A stretch of 64,000 bases of DNA, taken from Lysobacter sp. (GTDB taxonomy: Bacteria > Pseudomonadota > Gammaproteobacteria > Xanthomonadales > Xanthomonadaceae). The position numbers and the translations under genes were made by a program. This document shows positions 42,054-51,549 of the stretch, piece by piece. Each line of letters opens with the position of its first letter. Position 1 is the first letter of the stretch. The notes under the pieces were generated by a model, which worked only from the letters and a program-made list of their open reading frames with translations, had not been told where the DNA came from and did no database searches. The stretch spans positions 62,001 through 126,000 of the forward strand of contig SSGH01000001.1 of the NCBI GenBank assembly GCA_008015835.1, read 5' to 3'.

Positions 42054-43964
42054 TTATCGAGACGGCGGCGGCGTCGGAGCGACGCGCGGCTTTCGCGCCG
42101 TGACGCCGAACAAGAACCGCAGCGGAATATCGACGCGCGCCTTCCACGCCGGTTCGTTGTGCTCCGCGCCCTCGAAACGGCGCGTGACCCAATCGCGGCC
42201 TTCGCGATACCCGCGCGCGCGCATCGCGGCGTCCATCTTCGCCTGATACGGCGGATACAGCGCATCGAGCGTGGCGGTGCCGTAGTCGAAGTACACTCGA
42301 TGGGTTCCGGGTGTCGGCAAGGCCGACGACAACCACTCGACGACGCAGCCGTCGCAGGCCGGCCAATGCGTCGACACCCCGGCCGCGGCGCCGAAGACCT
42401 GCGGGTATTTCGCCAGCGCGTACAGCGAAATCAAGCCGCCCATGCTCGACCCCATCACGGCGGTGTCGTCGCGACCGGGCAAGGTGCGATAACGCGCATC
42501 GACGAACGGTTTGAGTTCTTCGGCCAAGAACCGCAAGTAGTCGTCGGAACGAATGTCCTCCGCGCGGCCGATCGGCCGGCCGTCGATGCCGCTGCCGACG
42601 GTCGCGGTGGTCACCGGCGCGCGCGGCATGTATTCGGCGAAACGCAGCGGCGTGTTCCAGACGCCGACCACGATCGCTTCGCGCACTTCGCCGCGTTCGA
42701 TTAGGCGCGTCATCGCGCCATCGATATCCCAATCCGTGCCCGCGTAGGTGAGCGCGGGATCGAACAGATTCTGGCCGTCGTGCATGTACAGCACGGGATA
42801 GCGCCGTTGCGGGTCGCGGCCGTAGCTCGGCGGCAGCCACACGTCGACATGCCGCGCGCCGACGAACCGCGACGGTACGTCCTGCCAGCTTTCGGTCGTG
42901 CCGGTCGCCTGCAGCGCGGGCGCGCGCAGCGCGTAGGCCCAGCGCAGAAACGTCGGCAGCATCTTCGACCAACTGCGCTGATCGTGGCGGCCTTCGCGCA
43001 GCACGTACAGACTCGCATCGGCGCGCGACAGTCGCGTCGCGGCGTCGAGATCGACCGAATGCCCGAGTTGGCGCAGGCCTTTCGCGCGCGGCTCGGCCTC
43101 GCCCGCGACGCGCCAACCGTCGATGAGATCGCGCGCATCGTCGACGACATCGATCGTGCCGTCGGCATCGCGGTCGTCGGTTTCCTCGGTGTCGCCGACC
43201 GCCAAAAACCAACGACTGCCGGCATGATATTCGCCGCCCGCGATCATCGTCTGCGCGATCCGCGTGCGCTGCGCGGCCTCGGCGTCGCCGCGTTCGCTCG
43301 CCAACCACAGCGAGGGCGAAAACGCGCCGACGCGGCCGAACGTTTCCGGATAACGCCAGCCCAGATTCAAAGCGTTCGCGCCGCCCAGCGACCAACCGAG
43401 AATCGTGCGCGCATCGGCGCGGTCCTGCGTGCGGTAGCGCGTATCGATCGCGGGTACCAGCACGGTCGCGAGCCACTGCGAATACGCATGCGCGCTCGCG
43501 CCGACCGCGCCGGCGCGCGTGTCCGCGACGAGGCCGCGAACCGCATCGCGATCGGAAAAACCATAGGCGGCCATGCGGTCGCGCGGCATATCGATCGCGA
43601 CGGCGATGACCGGGCGGATCTCGCCGGAGGCGGTCAACGCATCCAGCCACGCCTGCAGCGCCACCGCTTCGGCGTCCTGGCCATCGTTGAGGTACAGCGT
43701 GGGATAACCGAGCGGCGACGCGGAGTCGTACTCGCGCGGTAGGAACACGCGCACGCGCAGCGGTTCTGAATCGACGCCCGGCGCGTCGATACGCAGCGTC
43801 TCGATGCGCGCGTCCGTCGCGACCGTCGCGACCGTCGCGACTTGCGCCGCGCGCGCGCCACCGGAGTCGACCGCAAGCGGCGAGGCCGACGCTCGCACAG
43901 CGAACAACGACAGCATCAGTCCGCAACCCGCAACGAATATGATTCCACGCGACGATCGCGCCAT
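42054..43964 (-). CDS. Tandemly duplicated esterase-fold protein (two PF00756-like domains), secreted
   Basis: 636 residues with a signal peptide (1-28, SASA region). Domain 1 (about 55-320) has YPTLYLNDGQDAEAVALQAWL, the nucleophile elbow ILGWSLGGANALN (Ser192) and DTRYRTQ. Domain 2 (about 365-625) repeats the same blocks: YPVLYMHDGQNLFDPALTY, MGSSMGGLISLYALAKYP and DARYRTL. This is an internal gene duplication of an enterochelin-esterase/IroE-type hydrolase. The His in GAEHNEPAWKARV is the likely third residue of the triad in domain 2, while domain 1 has LREGRHDQRSWSKM at the corresponding place. Such proteins act on siderophores or sugar esters outside the cytoplasm. Position beside glucan-degrading genes points to a sugar-related substrate. 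Confidence 0.88.
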   Translation of the reverse strand: MARSSRGIIFVAGCGLMLSLFAVRASASPLAVDSGGARAAQVATVATVATDARIETLRIDAPGVDSEPLRVRVFLPREYDSASPLGYPTLYLNDGQDAEAVALQAWLDALTASGEIRPVIAVAIDMPRDRMAAYGFSDRDAVRGLVADTRAGAVGASAHAYSQWLATVLVPAIDTRYRTQDRADARTILGWSLGGANALNLGWRYPETFGRVGAFSPSLWLASERGDAEAAQRTRIAQTMIAGGEYHAGSRWFLAVGDTEETDDRDADGTIDVVDDARDLIDGWRVAGEAEPRAKGLRQLGHSVDLDAATRLSRADASLYVLREGRHDQRSWSKMLPTFLRWAYALRAPALQATGTTESWQDVPSRFVGARHVDVWLPPSYGRDPQRRYPVLYMHDGQNLFDPALTYAGTDWDIDGAMTRLIERGEVREAIVVGVWNTPLRFAEYMPRAPVTTATVGSGIDGRPIGRAEDIRSDDYLRFLAEELKPFVDARYRTLPGRDDTAVMGSSMGGLISLYALAKYPQVFGAAAGVSTHWPACDGCVVEWLSSALPTPGTHRVYFDYGTATLDALYPPYQAKMDAAMRARGYREGRDWVTRRFEGAEHNEPAWKARVDIPLRFLFGVTARKPRVAPTPPPSR

Positions 43965-43980
43965 CCGAGACCTCGACGAA

Positions 43981-44706
43981 TCAGCCGCTCAAGCGGCGAC
44001 GGCAGGTGAAGAAACCATTGAGACTGAGCCGGCCGGCGCGCGGATCGCGGCTCAGCAATTCGGGATGCGCGATCTCGCCGCTGTGGAACAGCGTGCCTTC
44101 GTAGGCGATGAGCCGGTTGTAGCGCGCGGGCACCGTGGTCAACTTCTCGAACCAATCGTTCGAGGCGGTCATATAGCCGGTGCGGATGCCGTAGCGCGCT
44201 TCGAATTCGGCGGCGTCGAGTCGGCCAGCCGCGTGGAACAGCGGCACGATGACCTCCGCCGGATGTTTCGGCGCATAAAAACTGGTGCCGCCCAAACGCG
44301 CATCGCGAAACAGATACAGCACCGACGCGACGATACGATGCTGCGGCTCGACGCTCAGACGATCCATATGGCAGATCGACTGATACGGCTTCAGCCGATC
44401 CGCGGGCGTCGCGGTGATCGCCAGTCGGCTGTACATGGCTTCGGTGCGCCGCACGTCGAACGCGCGGCGCAGATGCGCGGTGAAGAAGGCGTCGAGCTGC
44501 GCCGAGAACGCATCCGGCATCCGCAGCTCCGGCCCCGGGTACGCGTTGTGCGCGGTCTCGACGAACTCGCCCAGATGCGCTTCCGCGTAATCGACCAACG
44601 CATCCGGATCGCGCAGCGCATCGTCGATCACGTAGCAGACGTGACGGCCGGCGATGGGGACGATTTGGATGCGGGGGTTGGGGTTGAACATCATGGCGTC
44701 GAACAT
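43981..44706 (-). CDS. DUF6445 family protein, Fe(II)/2-oxoglutarate-oxygenase-like
   Basis: 241 residues, cytoplasmic. The double-stranded beta-helix pattern is suggested by HMDRLSVEPQHRIVASVLYLF (H-x-D) and YEGTLFHSGEIAHPELL (distal His) with R in GRLSLNGFFTCRRR as the possible 2-oxoglutarate anchor. Other conserved-looking blocks are AHNAYPGPELRMP and GGTSFYAPKHP. DUF6445 proteins are regular neighbours of flavin halogenase/TonB receptor/sugar loci in Xanthomonadales and Caulobacterales; their reaction is not known. The gene is 24 bp after the GH97 gene and 16 bp before the duplicated esterase, so all three are likely cotranscribed. ATG 44706 and an internal ATG at 44691 both fit. Confidence 0.85.
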   Translation of the reverse strand: MFDAMMFNPNPRIQIVPIAGRHVCYVIDDALRDPDALVDYAEAHLGEFVETAHNAYPGPELRMPDAFSAQLDAFFTAHLRRAFDVRRTEAMYSRLAITATPADRLKPYQSICHMDRLSVEPQHRIVASVLYLFRDARLGGTSFYAPKHPAEVIVPLFHAAGRLDAAEFEARYGIRTGYMTASNDWFEKLTTVPARYNRLIAYEGTLFHSGEIAHPELLSRDPRAGRLSLNGFFTCRRRLSG

Positions 44707-44730
44707 TACAGGATTGAGCCTCGCGGCGGC

Positions 44731-46779
44731 CTATCGTTTCGCTGCGAACCGAATCGCCTGCCCGCCGCCCGGCGCCAGACGCAGCGTCAGCGTGTCCTCG
44801 CGCGTGACTTCGCGGGTTTCGCGCACGAACGAAAAACGGTCGCCTTTGTAGTCCGCATTGTCGCCGTCGCGATAGATCTGTGCGATGTAGGTCTTGCCCG
44901 GGCTGAGGAAATCCAGCGGCACCGACAGTTCGCGCGCGGTTTCGTCGGTCACGGCGCCGAGGTACCAATCCTCGCTACGGCGGTCTTTGCGCGCGATGGT
45001 CGCATAGCGGCCCACTTCGCCGTTCACGCCGCGGGTGTCTTGCCAATCGGTCGGCACATCGCGAATGAACTGGAACGCATCCAGATGCTCTTCGTAGTGC
45101 TCGGGCAAATCCGCGGCCATGTGGATCGGACTGTACAGCACCACGTAGAGCGCCAATTGCCGCGCGAGCGTGCTCTGGATCGGCTGGCCGCGTCCTTGCA
45201 AACTCAACACGCCGGGTGTGTAGTCCATCGGACCGGCCAGCATGCGAGTGAAGATCATCGTCGGTTCGTGATCCGGCGGATTCGGCGGATTGCCCCACGC
45301 ATTGAATTCCTGGCCGCGCGCGCCTTCGCGCGAAATCCAGTTCGGGTAGGTGCGACGCAGGCCGGTGTCCTTGATCGGTTCGTGCGCATTGATCGCGATG
45401 CGATGCTTCGCCGCCGCCTGCACCACGCGCAGATGGTGATTGCTCATGAACTGACCTTCGTGCCATTCGCGCACGATCGGCTGACCTTCGGCGTCCTGGC
45501 GCTCGATCTGCCCGGCGTCGCAGACATAACCGGTCTTCACCGCATCGATACCCAGGCGCGCGAACATCGCGAACGCCTCGTCCATCTGTCGCTCATAGTG
45601 GCTCACCGCGCACGCGGTTTCGTGATGCCCGATCAGATGCACGCTTTTCGACTTCGCGTAGGCGGCGAGGCCTTCCAGATCGTAATCGGCGGTGGGTTTG
45701 CGGAAATCGAAGTTCCAGCCGTTGGCGAACCAATCGCCGTCCCAACCGACGTTCCAACCCTCCACCAGCACGCCGCGGAAGCCGTATTTCGCGGCGAAAT
45801 CGATGTAGCGCTTCGTATTCGCGGTGGTCGCGCCGTGTTTCGGCCCGGTCGCCCAGGATTCTTTATCCAAGTGCAGCGACCACCACACGCCGACGTATTT
45901 CGCCGGCTGGAACCAACTCACATCGCCCAGCGCATTGGGCTCGTTGAGGTTGAGGATCAAGTTCGATTCGACCAAACCGCCGGCGCGGTCGGCGATTTGG
46001 ATGGTGCGCCACGGCGTCGCGAACGGTAGGCGACGCACCACTTTCGCGGGGCTGCCCGGCGTCAGCGACGCGCGCAGCGCGCCGCCGTCGGCCTTCATCA
46101 GATTCATCCCGGCATAGTCCACCAACGCCGCTTCGTGCAGCGTGACGTGCGTGCCGTCGTCGGTGCGCAGCGTGAGCGGCGTTTGCGCGGTGCCGACTTC
46201 CGCCAACGGCGTGCGGCGATACAGATATTCTTCGCGGTTCCATTCGTAGGCGGGAATCCACCAGGCGGTGGCCGGCCGCGCGACCGCGAATTCGGTCAGC
46301 TCTTCGGCGATCTGCACTTCGTCCAGTGCGTCCTGCTTCGGAAATTCGTAGCGGAAACCAACCCCGTCGTCGAACACACGAAAGGTCACGTCGATGCGCC
46401 GCTTGTCGCGATCGGTTTCGACGAAGCTCGCGCGCAGTTGGTTGTAATGATTGCGCACGAAGCGGCGCTCGCCCCAGGGCTGTTCCCAAGTCTCGTCGAA
46501 TGTGCTCAAGAAGCTTTCCCGCAGACGCAGGCCGCGCAGGATTTGCCGGTCGTTGCGCAGGATGAAGCCGAGCCGAGAATCGCCGATCAGCGGCGAATCG
46601 TCGCGCAGCACGCGATAAGTCAATCGGCCCTCGCCGCTCAGATCGAGTTCCACCGCCAAACGCCGATCGGGCGAAACGACGCGCGCGACGGTCTCGGCGC
46701 GCGTGGGCGCGATCGCGAGTACGCCGAGGCCGAACGCGAGCGCCGCGCAGAACGCGAAATACTGTCGGGAGATGGTCAT
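44731..46779 (-). CDS. Glycoside hydrolase family 97 (alpha-glucosidase type)
   Basis: 682 residues with a signal peptide (cut at TRA-ET, about 28). The N-terminal super-sandwich (30-275) begins VVSPDRRLAVELDLSGEGRLTY, and the catalytic barrel starts around KYVGVWWSLHLDKESWATGPKHGATT. Family blocks HETACAVSHYERQMDEAFAMFARLG, IAINAHEPIKDTGLRRTYPNW and GGNPPNPP-like AWGNPPNPPDHEP are as in SusB and other GH97 enzymes. The Glu residues in these blocks are candidates for the catalytic pair and Ca2+ ligands. The enzyme cleaves alpha-glucosidic oligosaccharides in the periplasm. It follows the pullulanase gene by 103 bp. Confidence 0.94.
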   Translation of the reverse strand: MTISRQYFAFCAALAFGLGVLAIAPTRAETVARVVSPDRRLAVELDLSGEGRLTYRVLRDDSPLIGDSRLGFILRNDRQILRGLRLRESFLSTFDETWEQPWGERRFVRNHYNQLRASFVETDRDKRRIDVTFRVFDDGVGFRYEFPKQDALDEVQIAEELTEFAVARPATAWWIPAYEWNREEYLYRRTPLAEVGTAQTPLTLRTDDGTHVTLHEAALVDYAGMNLMKADGGALRASLTPGSPAKVVRRLPFATPWRTIQIADRAGGLVESNLILNLNEPNALGDVSWFQPAKYVGVWWSLHLDKESWATGPKHGATTANTKRYIDFAAKYGFRGVLVEGWNVGWDGDWFANGWNFDFRKPTADYDLEGLAAYAKSKSVHLIGHHETACAVSHYERQMDEAFAMFARLGIDAVKTGYVCDAGQIERQDAEGQPIVREWHEGQFMSNHHLRVVQAAAKHRIAINAHEPIKDTGLRRTYPNWISREGARGQEFNAWGNPPNPPDHEPTMIFTRMLAGPMDYTPGVLSLQGRGQPIQSTLARQLALYVVLYSPIHMAADLPEHYEEHLDAFQFIRDVPTDWQDTRGVNGEVGRYATIARKDRRSEDWYLGAVTDETARELSVPLDFLSPGKTYIAQIYRDGDNADYKGDRFSFVRETREVTREDTLTLRLAPGGGQAIRFAAKR

Positions 46780-46882
46780 CGCAAACTCCAGTTCGATCGG
46801 ATGATCGCTACAAGCGCCGTTCGGGTTTTTGGGAGGGCCGGAAGGCCCGAAGCTGCCTCGGACATCGCCGCACCGCCTCAGC

Positions 46883-49666
46883 TCACTCGATTACATACAC
46901 CACCGCCGTGCGGGCGGGAATCTCGAAACGGCCTTCGGCGGAACGATAGCGCGCGCTTTTGGCGCGCGGATCCGCCGCATTCGGCGACGCCAGCACCGGA
47001 TGCAGCGCGTACGCTTTGCCGCGTTCTTCGGGCAGCGTGACTGTCTGCGGCGTCGACGAGGCGTTGAGCGCATACAAAATCTCGCGAAAATTCGCCCCTT
47101 CCGGCGCATGGCCGTCGATCGGTGCGCCGTTCAAATGCACGACCAGCACCGCCGGGTTCTGCGCCGGTCCGACGTTGCGGAACGACAGCCGGCGACGCAC
47201 ATCCTCCGCGCTGCGCAGGCGGAACAGCGACGAACTCGCGCGGATGCGCAGCAGGTCGCGGAAGGCATCGCGCATCCACGCGATCTCGCGCGCGGTCGGC
47301 GCGATGGACGCATCGGCCAACACCGGTTCGAGCCACGGCCAATCCGCGCCGTTCTCGGCCTTCGGCGGCAGGCCGACGCCGAAGCCGTTGTCGCGATACG
47401 ACCAATCCAAACGATTGAACGCGTCGCCGGAATCGAAGCTGTTCCGGTCCAGCGATTTCGAACGCAGGATGTCGATGCCGGCGTGGTAGTACGCCACGCC
47501 CTGGCTGAACGCGGTGGTCGCCGCGCCGAGCAGTTGTACCCGCGCGCGGTCTTCGCGCGAGGTGTCGCGCGGCAGGCGCAGGGCGTTCAGATCGAACAGG
47601 GTCATGTTGTCGTGGTTTTCGACGTAATTGACCACTTCGCCCGGTTCGGCCGCGTAGCCGGCGGGCTGGCCGGCGTAATCGAAGTCCGACAGCGGTTTCT
47701 CGATACCGTCGGCGCCGCGCATGCGCACTTCGCGCAGCGTCCCGGCGAGGCCCATGCGCGCAAGATCGGCGATGCGCATGCGCTCGGCGCGACGTTTCGG
47801 ATCGCGCTCGCTCGCCGCGTCGCGCGCATCGTTCAACCAGCCGACGTTCGCGACCAAGCCCTCGCCGCGGTCGCAGCAACCGCCGCCGCGCAGCGCATCG
47901 CGCGCGCGGTCGCTGAAGGTCGCGATGCCGCTGCGCTGCAGCGACAACTGCGAGGCCTGCACGAAGCGCGCGCCGTTCGCGATTTCGCCGAAATTCCAGC
48001 CTTCGCCGATCAACGGAATGCGGCGACCGGCGGCGGCGTCCACGCGCGTTTGCAAGCGTTCCATGGCGTCGCGCGGTTGGTGGCCCATCAGATCGAAGCG
48101 GAAGGAGTCGATGCGGTAGTGCTTCGCCCACAGCGCCGCCGAATCGATCATCAACTTCGCCATCATCCGGTGTTCGGTGGCGGTGTTGGCGCAGCAGGTG
48201 GACATTTCCACGCGGCCGTTCGCGTCCAAGCGGTGGTAGTAGCCGGGCACGATGCGATCGAGCACCGAGGTCGCCGCCTGCCCCGACGCGGAGGTGTGGT
48301 TGTAGACGACGTCCATGCCCACGCGCAGGCCGGCGGCGTGCAGCGCCTGCACCATCGCGCGGAATTCGCGGATGCGCGCGGCGGCATCGTTCGCGTCGGT
48401 CGCATAACTGCCCTCGGGCGCGTTGAAGTGGAACGGGTCGTAGCCCCAGTTGAAGCAATCCTTCGCCGCGACCGCCGAGACTGCGGCCTGCACCGCATCG
48501 CTGTTCGGCGCAGCGGCGGGCAATTCGGGCGCGACGCAGCCGGTTTCGGGCACGGTGGCGAGGTCGAACACCGGCAGCAGATGCACATCGGTCAGACCGG
48601 CCTCGGCCAACCCGCGCAGATGGCGCATGCCGGCGGAGTCGCGCTCGGCGAAGGCGAGATATTTGCCGCGCCAAGCCGGCCGCACGCTGGCGTCGTCGCG
48701 CGAGAAATCGCGCACGTGCAGTTCGTAGACCGACATGTCCGTGTTCGATGCGGCGGCCGATAGACGCGATGCGGCGTCCCAACCTTCGGGTTTCGTCGAC
48801 GGATGGTCGAGATCGAGCACGACGCTGCGTTTGGAATCGGCGGTCAGCGCGACCGAATACGGATCGGTGACGCGATTGCGCACGATGCCGATGTTGGGGA
48901 CGTCGACGTCGATGAGGTAGGCGTAGGCATGCCCTTCCCACGCACCGGGAAGGTCCAGCGTCCACACGCCGGACGTATCGTCGCGTCGCGCGCGATGCGC
49001 TTGCGTCGCCTCGCCGCGATCGGGCGCGAACGTGCAGACGGCGACCTCGCGCGCCGTCGGCGCCCAGAGCGCGAAGCGCGTCGCGAAATCTTCCGAAATC
49101 TCCGGTCGCCCGTATCGGAATGCGCCGAGCGACGAGGCTTCGGCGGACGCGTACAGATCGTCGAGCGCGCCCGGCGTTTGCGCGCGCGTCGCCTCGAGTA
49201 CGCGCCCGTTCGGGTCTTCTCGAACGAGCCGCGTTTGCTCTCGCAATCGGTCGGCGACCGGCGCATTCATCGGCAACGCCAGCCGCACGCCCTCACCGAT
49301 GAACTTGAAGCGCACAGCGGTCGCCGACGTCAATTCGACCTTCACCGGTTCGAGTTCGAGAAATCCGTCCGCGCCGCGCACCGGTTTGCCCGGTTCGGCG
49401 ACCAACGCGGCCTTGGCGGAGTGATACAAGCGGAAACGCCCCTCGACCTTCGCGCCCGGCCACTGAATCAGGCGGCCGTCCAACCAATACGCGCGCGCAT
49501 CCGGCGACGGGCTCGCCTGCGCATGCAGCACGCGGCTCGACGCGACGGCATCGCAGTCGGCGCGCAAGGCGGCCTCGGTATACGCCAGGCCGTCGGCCGG
49601 GCCCGCATTGGCGGTCATGGCCGCCGTCGCGGTCGCCAAAACCAGGCCGATCCGCATCAGGCGCAT
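46883..49666 (-). CDS. pulA: Pullulanase-type alpha-1,6-glucosidase (GH13)
   Basis: 927 residues from ATG 49666 with a signal peptide (cut at ANA-GP). After N-terminal carbohydrate-binding modules (to about 330), the GH13 barrel shows the type I pullulanase motif YNWGYDP, here as CFNWGYDPFHFNAPEGSYA. Region II RIDSFRFDLMGH gives the nucleophile Asp, IGEGWNFGE the acid/base Glu, and NYVENHDNMTLFD the third Asp; VGMDVVYNHT is region I. The layout fits the PulA subgroup GH13_14. It debranches alpha-1,6 links of pullulan/glycogen/starch fragments, giving linear maltodextrins for the GH97 enzyme. It diverges from the halogenase gene; a LacI-type operator lies in the spacer. Confidence 0.95.
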   Translation of the reverse strand: MRLMRIGLVLATATAAMTANAGPADGLAYTEAALRADCDAVASSRVLHAQASPSPDARAYWLDGRLIQWPGAKVEGRFRLYHSAKAALVAEPGKPVRGADGFLELEPVKVELTSATAVRFKFIGEGVRLALPMNAPVADRLREQTRLVREDPNGRVLEATRAQTPGALDDLYASAEASSLGAFRYGRPEISEDFATRFALWAPTAREVAVCTFAPDRGEATQAHRARRDDTSGVWTLDLPGAWEGHAYAYLIDVDVPNIGIVRNRVTDPYSVALTADSKRSVVLDLDHPSTKPEGWDAASRLSAAASNTDMSVYELHVRDFSRDDASVRPAWRGKYLAFAERDSAGMRHLRGLAEAGLTDVHLLPVFDLATVPETGCVAPELPAAAPNSDAVQAAVSAVAAKDCFNWGYDPFHFNAPEGSYATDANDAAARIREFRAMVQALHAAGLRVGMDVVYNHTSASGQAATSVLDRIVPGYYHRLDANGRVEMSTCCANTATEHRMMAKLMIDSAALWAKHYRIDSFRFDLMGHQPRDAMERLQTRVDAAAGRRIPLIGEGWNFGEIANGARFVQASQLSLQRSGIATFSDRARDALRGGGCCDRGEGLVANVGWLNDARDAASERDPKRRAERMRIADLARMGLAGTLREVRMRGADGIEKPLSDFDYAGQPAGYAAEPGEVVNYVENHDNMTLFDLNALRLPRDTSREDRARVQLLGAATTAFSQGVAYYHAGIDILRSKSLDRNSFDSGDAFNRLDWSYRDNGFGVGLPPKAENGADWPWLEPVLADASIAPTAREIAWMRDAFRDLLRIRASSSLFRLRSAEDVRRRLSFRNVGPAQNPAVLVVHLNGAPIDGHAPEGANFREILYALNASSTPQTVTLPEERGKAYALHPVLASPNAADPRAKSARYRSAEGRFEIPARTAVVYVIE

Positions 49667-49755
49667 CGCGAGGGTTTCGGCGTATCGTCCGCGACCGGGG
49701 CGGATGGGGTGCCGCCGAGCCGCGTCCGTCGCATACTGGGCGCCTTTGGCAGTGG

Positions 49756-49771
49756 TCGAAAACGTATTCGA
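49756..49771. promoter_or_regulatory. LacI-type operator in the divergent pulA/halogenase promoter
   Basis: TCGAAAACGTATTCGA is a near-perfect palindrome centred on CG; its reverse complement reads TCGAATACGTTTTCGA. It shares GAATACGTTT-x-C with the site at 51352-51365. Its 3' end touches the ribosome-binding site of the halogenase gene (ATG 49785), so binding would block that gene and could also control pulA at 49666. Confidence 0.65.
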
Positions 49772-49784
49772 GGGGATGTCGGAC

Positions 49785-51296
49785 ATGAACAGTGGTCGCG
49801 TTACCGAAATCGTGATTCTGGGCGGCGGCACCGCGGGCTGGATGACCGCCGCGGCCTTATCCAAGGTGCTGTCGCCAGAGTATTCGATTCGGCTGGTGGA
49901 GTCCGAGGAAATCGGCATCGTCGGGGTGGGCGAAGCGACGATTCCGATGATCAAGCTGTACAACCAGGCCCTCGAGCTGGATGAATACGAATTCATCCGC
50001 CAAACCATGGGCACGTTCAAGCTGGGCATCGAGTTCGTGAACTGGGGCCGGGTGGGCGACAGCTACATTCACGGCTTCGGCAAGATCGGCCAGGACCTCG
50101 GGTTGGTGCCGTTCTACCAGTACTGGCTGAAGATGCACCAGGCCGGCAAAGCCGCGCCGCTAGACGACTATTCGATCAACACCTACGCCGCGCGCCAGAA
50201 CCGGTTCCTGCCGCCGGTGACCGACCGCCCGAACTCGCCGCTGGCCGACATCGCCTACGCCTACCATTTCGACGCCAGCCTCTACGCCCGCTTCCTGCGC
50301 CAATACGCCGAAGCGCGCGGGGTGAAGCGCTTCGAAGGCAAGGTGGTCGGCGTCGAGCAGAACCCCGAGACCGGCTACATCAACGCGTTGACGCTGGACA
50401 AGGGCGACCGCATCGCCGGGCAATTGTTCGTCGACTGCTCGGGCCTGCGCGGCATTCTGATCGAACAGACGCTCAAGACCGGCTACACCGATTGGCGGCA
50501 TTGGCTGCCCTGCGACCGAGCCGTGGCCGTGCCCTGCGCGCGCACGCAGGCGCTCACGCCGTACACGCGCTCCACCGCGCGCGACGCCGGTTGGCAGTGG
50601 CGCATTCCGCTGCAGCACCGCGTCGGCAACGGGCATGTGTTCAGCAGTAAGTTCATCAGCGAAGACGAGGCCACCGCCGTGCTGATGAACAATCTGGAAG
50701 GCGAAGCGCTCGCCGAGCCGCGCGTGATCCGCTACGTCACCGGCAAGCGCAACAAGTTCTGGAACAAGAACGTGGTCGCGATCGGCCTGGCCAGCGGGTT
50801 CCTGGAGCCGCTGGAATCGACCAGCATCCATCTGATCCAATCGTCGATCGCGCGGCTCACCGCGTTCTTCCCGCACGGCGGTTTCGATCAGGCCGACATC
50901 GACGAATACAACCTGCACTCGGATTTCGAGTTCGACAAGATCCGCGATTTCATCATCCTGCATTACCACGCCACCGAACGCGACGACACGCCGTTCTGGA
51001 ACTACGTGCGGACGATGGAAGTACCCGAATCGCTCGCTCGCAAGATGGCGCTGTTCAACAGCAACGGCCGCATCTTCCGCGAGGGCAACGAATTGTTCGC
51101 CGAGCCGAGCTGGGTGCAGGTCATGCACGGCCAGCGGATGTCGCCGAAGGCTTACCACGCGCTGGTCGACGTGTATTCGGAGGAGAAAATCGCCGATTAC
51201 ATGCAGAACATCCGCGGCGTGATCGCCAACTGCATGCGGGTGATGCCGACCCACGAGGAGTTCATCGAGCGGCAGTGCAAGGCCAAGACGATGTGA
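49785..51296 (+). CDS. Tryptophan-halogenase-family flavoprotein
   Basis: 503 residues from ATG 49785; the nearby ATG at 49776 leaves no room for the GAGGGG ribosome-binding site at 49770-49775. FAD-binding GGGTAGW is at residues 13-19, the catalytic Lys at position 79 (TFKLGIEFVNW) aligns with Lys79 of PrnA, and the halogenase motif WQWRIP is at 270-275. GLASGFLEPLESTSIHLIQ is also typical. These residues mean the halogenation chemistry is possible: FADH2 and O2 make hypochlorous acid, which Lys79 relays. Members in TonB/sugar loci of Xanthomonadales have unknown substrates, and sequence alone cannot say tryptophan. A flavin reductase partner is not in the window. Confidence 0.9.
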   Translation: MNSGRVTEIVILGGGTAGWMTAAALSKVLSPEYSIRLVESEEIGIVGVGEATIPMIKLYNQALELDEYEFIRQTMGTFKLGIEFVNWGRVGDSYIHGFGKIGQDLGLVPFYQYWLKMHQAGKAAPLDDYSINTYAARQNRFLPPVTDRPNSPLADIAYAYHFDASLYARFLRQYAEARGVKRFEGKVVGVEQNPETGYINALTLDKGDRIAGQLFVDCSGLRGILIEQTLKTGYTDWRHWLPCDRAVAVPCARTQALTPYTRSTARDAGWQWRIPLQHRVGNGHVFSSKFISEDEATAVLMNNLEGEALAEPRVIRYVTGKRNKFWNKNVVAIGLASGFLEPLESTSIHLIQSSIARLTAFFPHGGFDQADIDEYNLHSDFEFDKIRDFIILHYHATERDDTPFWNYVRTMEVPESLARKMALFNSNGRIFREGNELFAEPSWVQVMHGQRMSPKAYHALVDVYSEEKIADYMQNIRGVIANCMRVMPTHEEFIERQCKAKTM

Positions 51297-51351
51297 GCCG
51301 GCGGCGGCGGCGTCGCGCGATGCGACGGGCGACGCGCGCCGGACAACGGCC

Positions 51352-51365
51352 TGAATACGTTTACA
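51352..51365. promoter_or_regulatory. LacI-type operator upstream of the MFS gene
   Basis: TGAATACGTTTACA differs at two positions from the perfect palindrome TGTAAACGTTTACA, a common LacI-family consensus. It lies about 185 bp before the MFS start at 51550 and 55 bp after the halogenase stop, and matches the site at 49756-49771 in its central part. Confidence 0.65.
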
Positions 51366-51549
51366 GCGCGAATGCTGCATCGCAGCGTCGCGCCTACCAT
51401 GCGGGACGCTCGACGCGCATGGCGGCGAGCGTCCCTCGTCGATCGCCGCACCGTTCCGTCCCGCCGCCGCGCACCGCGGAGTCGATCGGCGCCGCGACGC
51501 GGAAAACGCCGTCGCGCGGCGTTGTTCGGTCACTCGCTAAGGATCCGTC

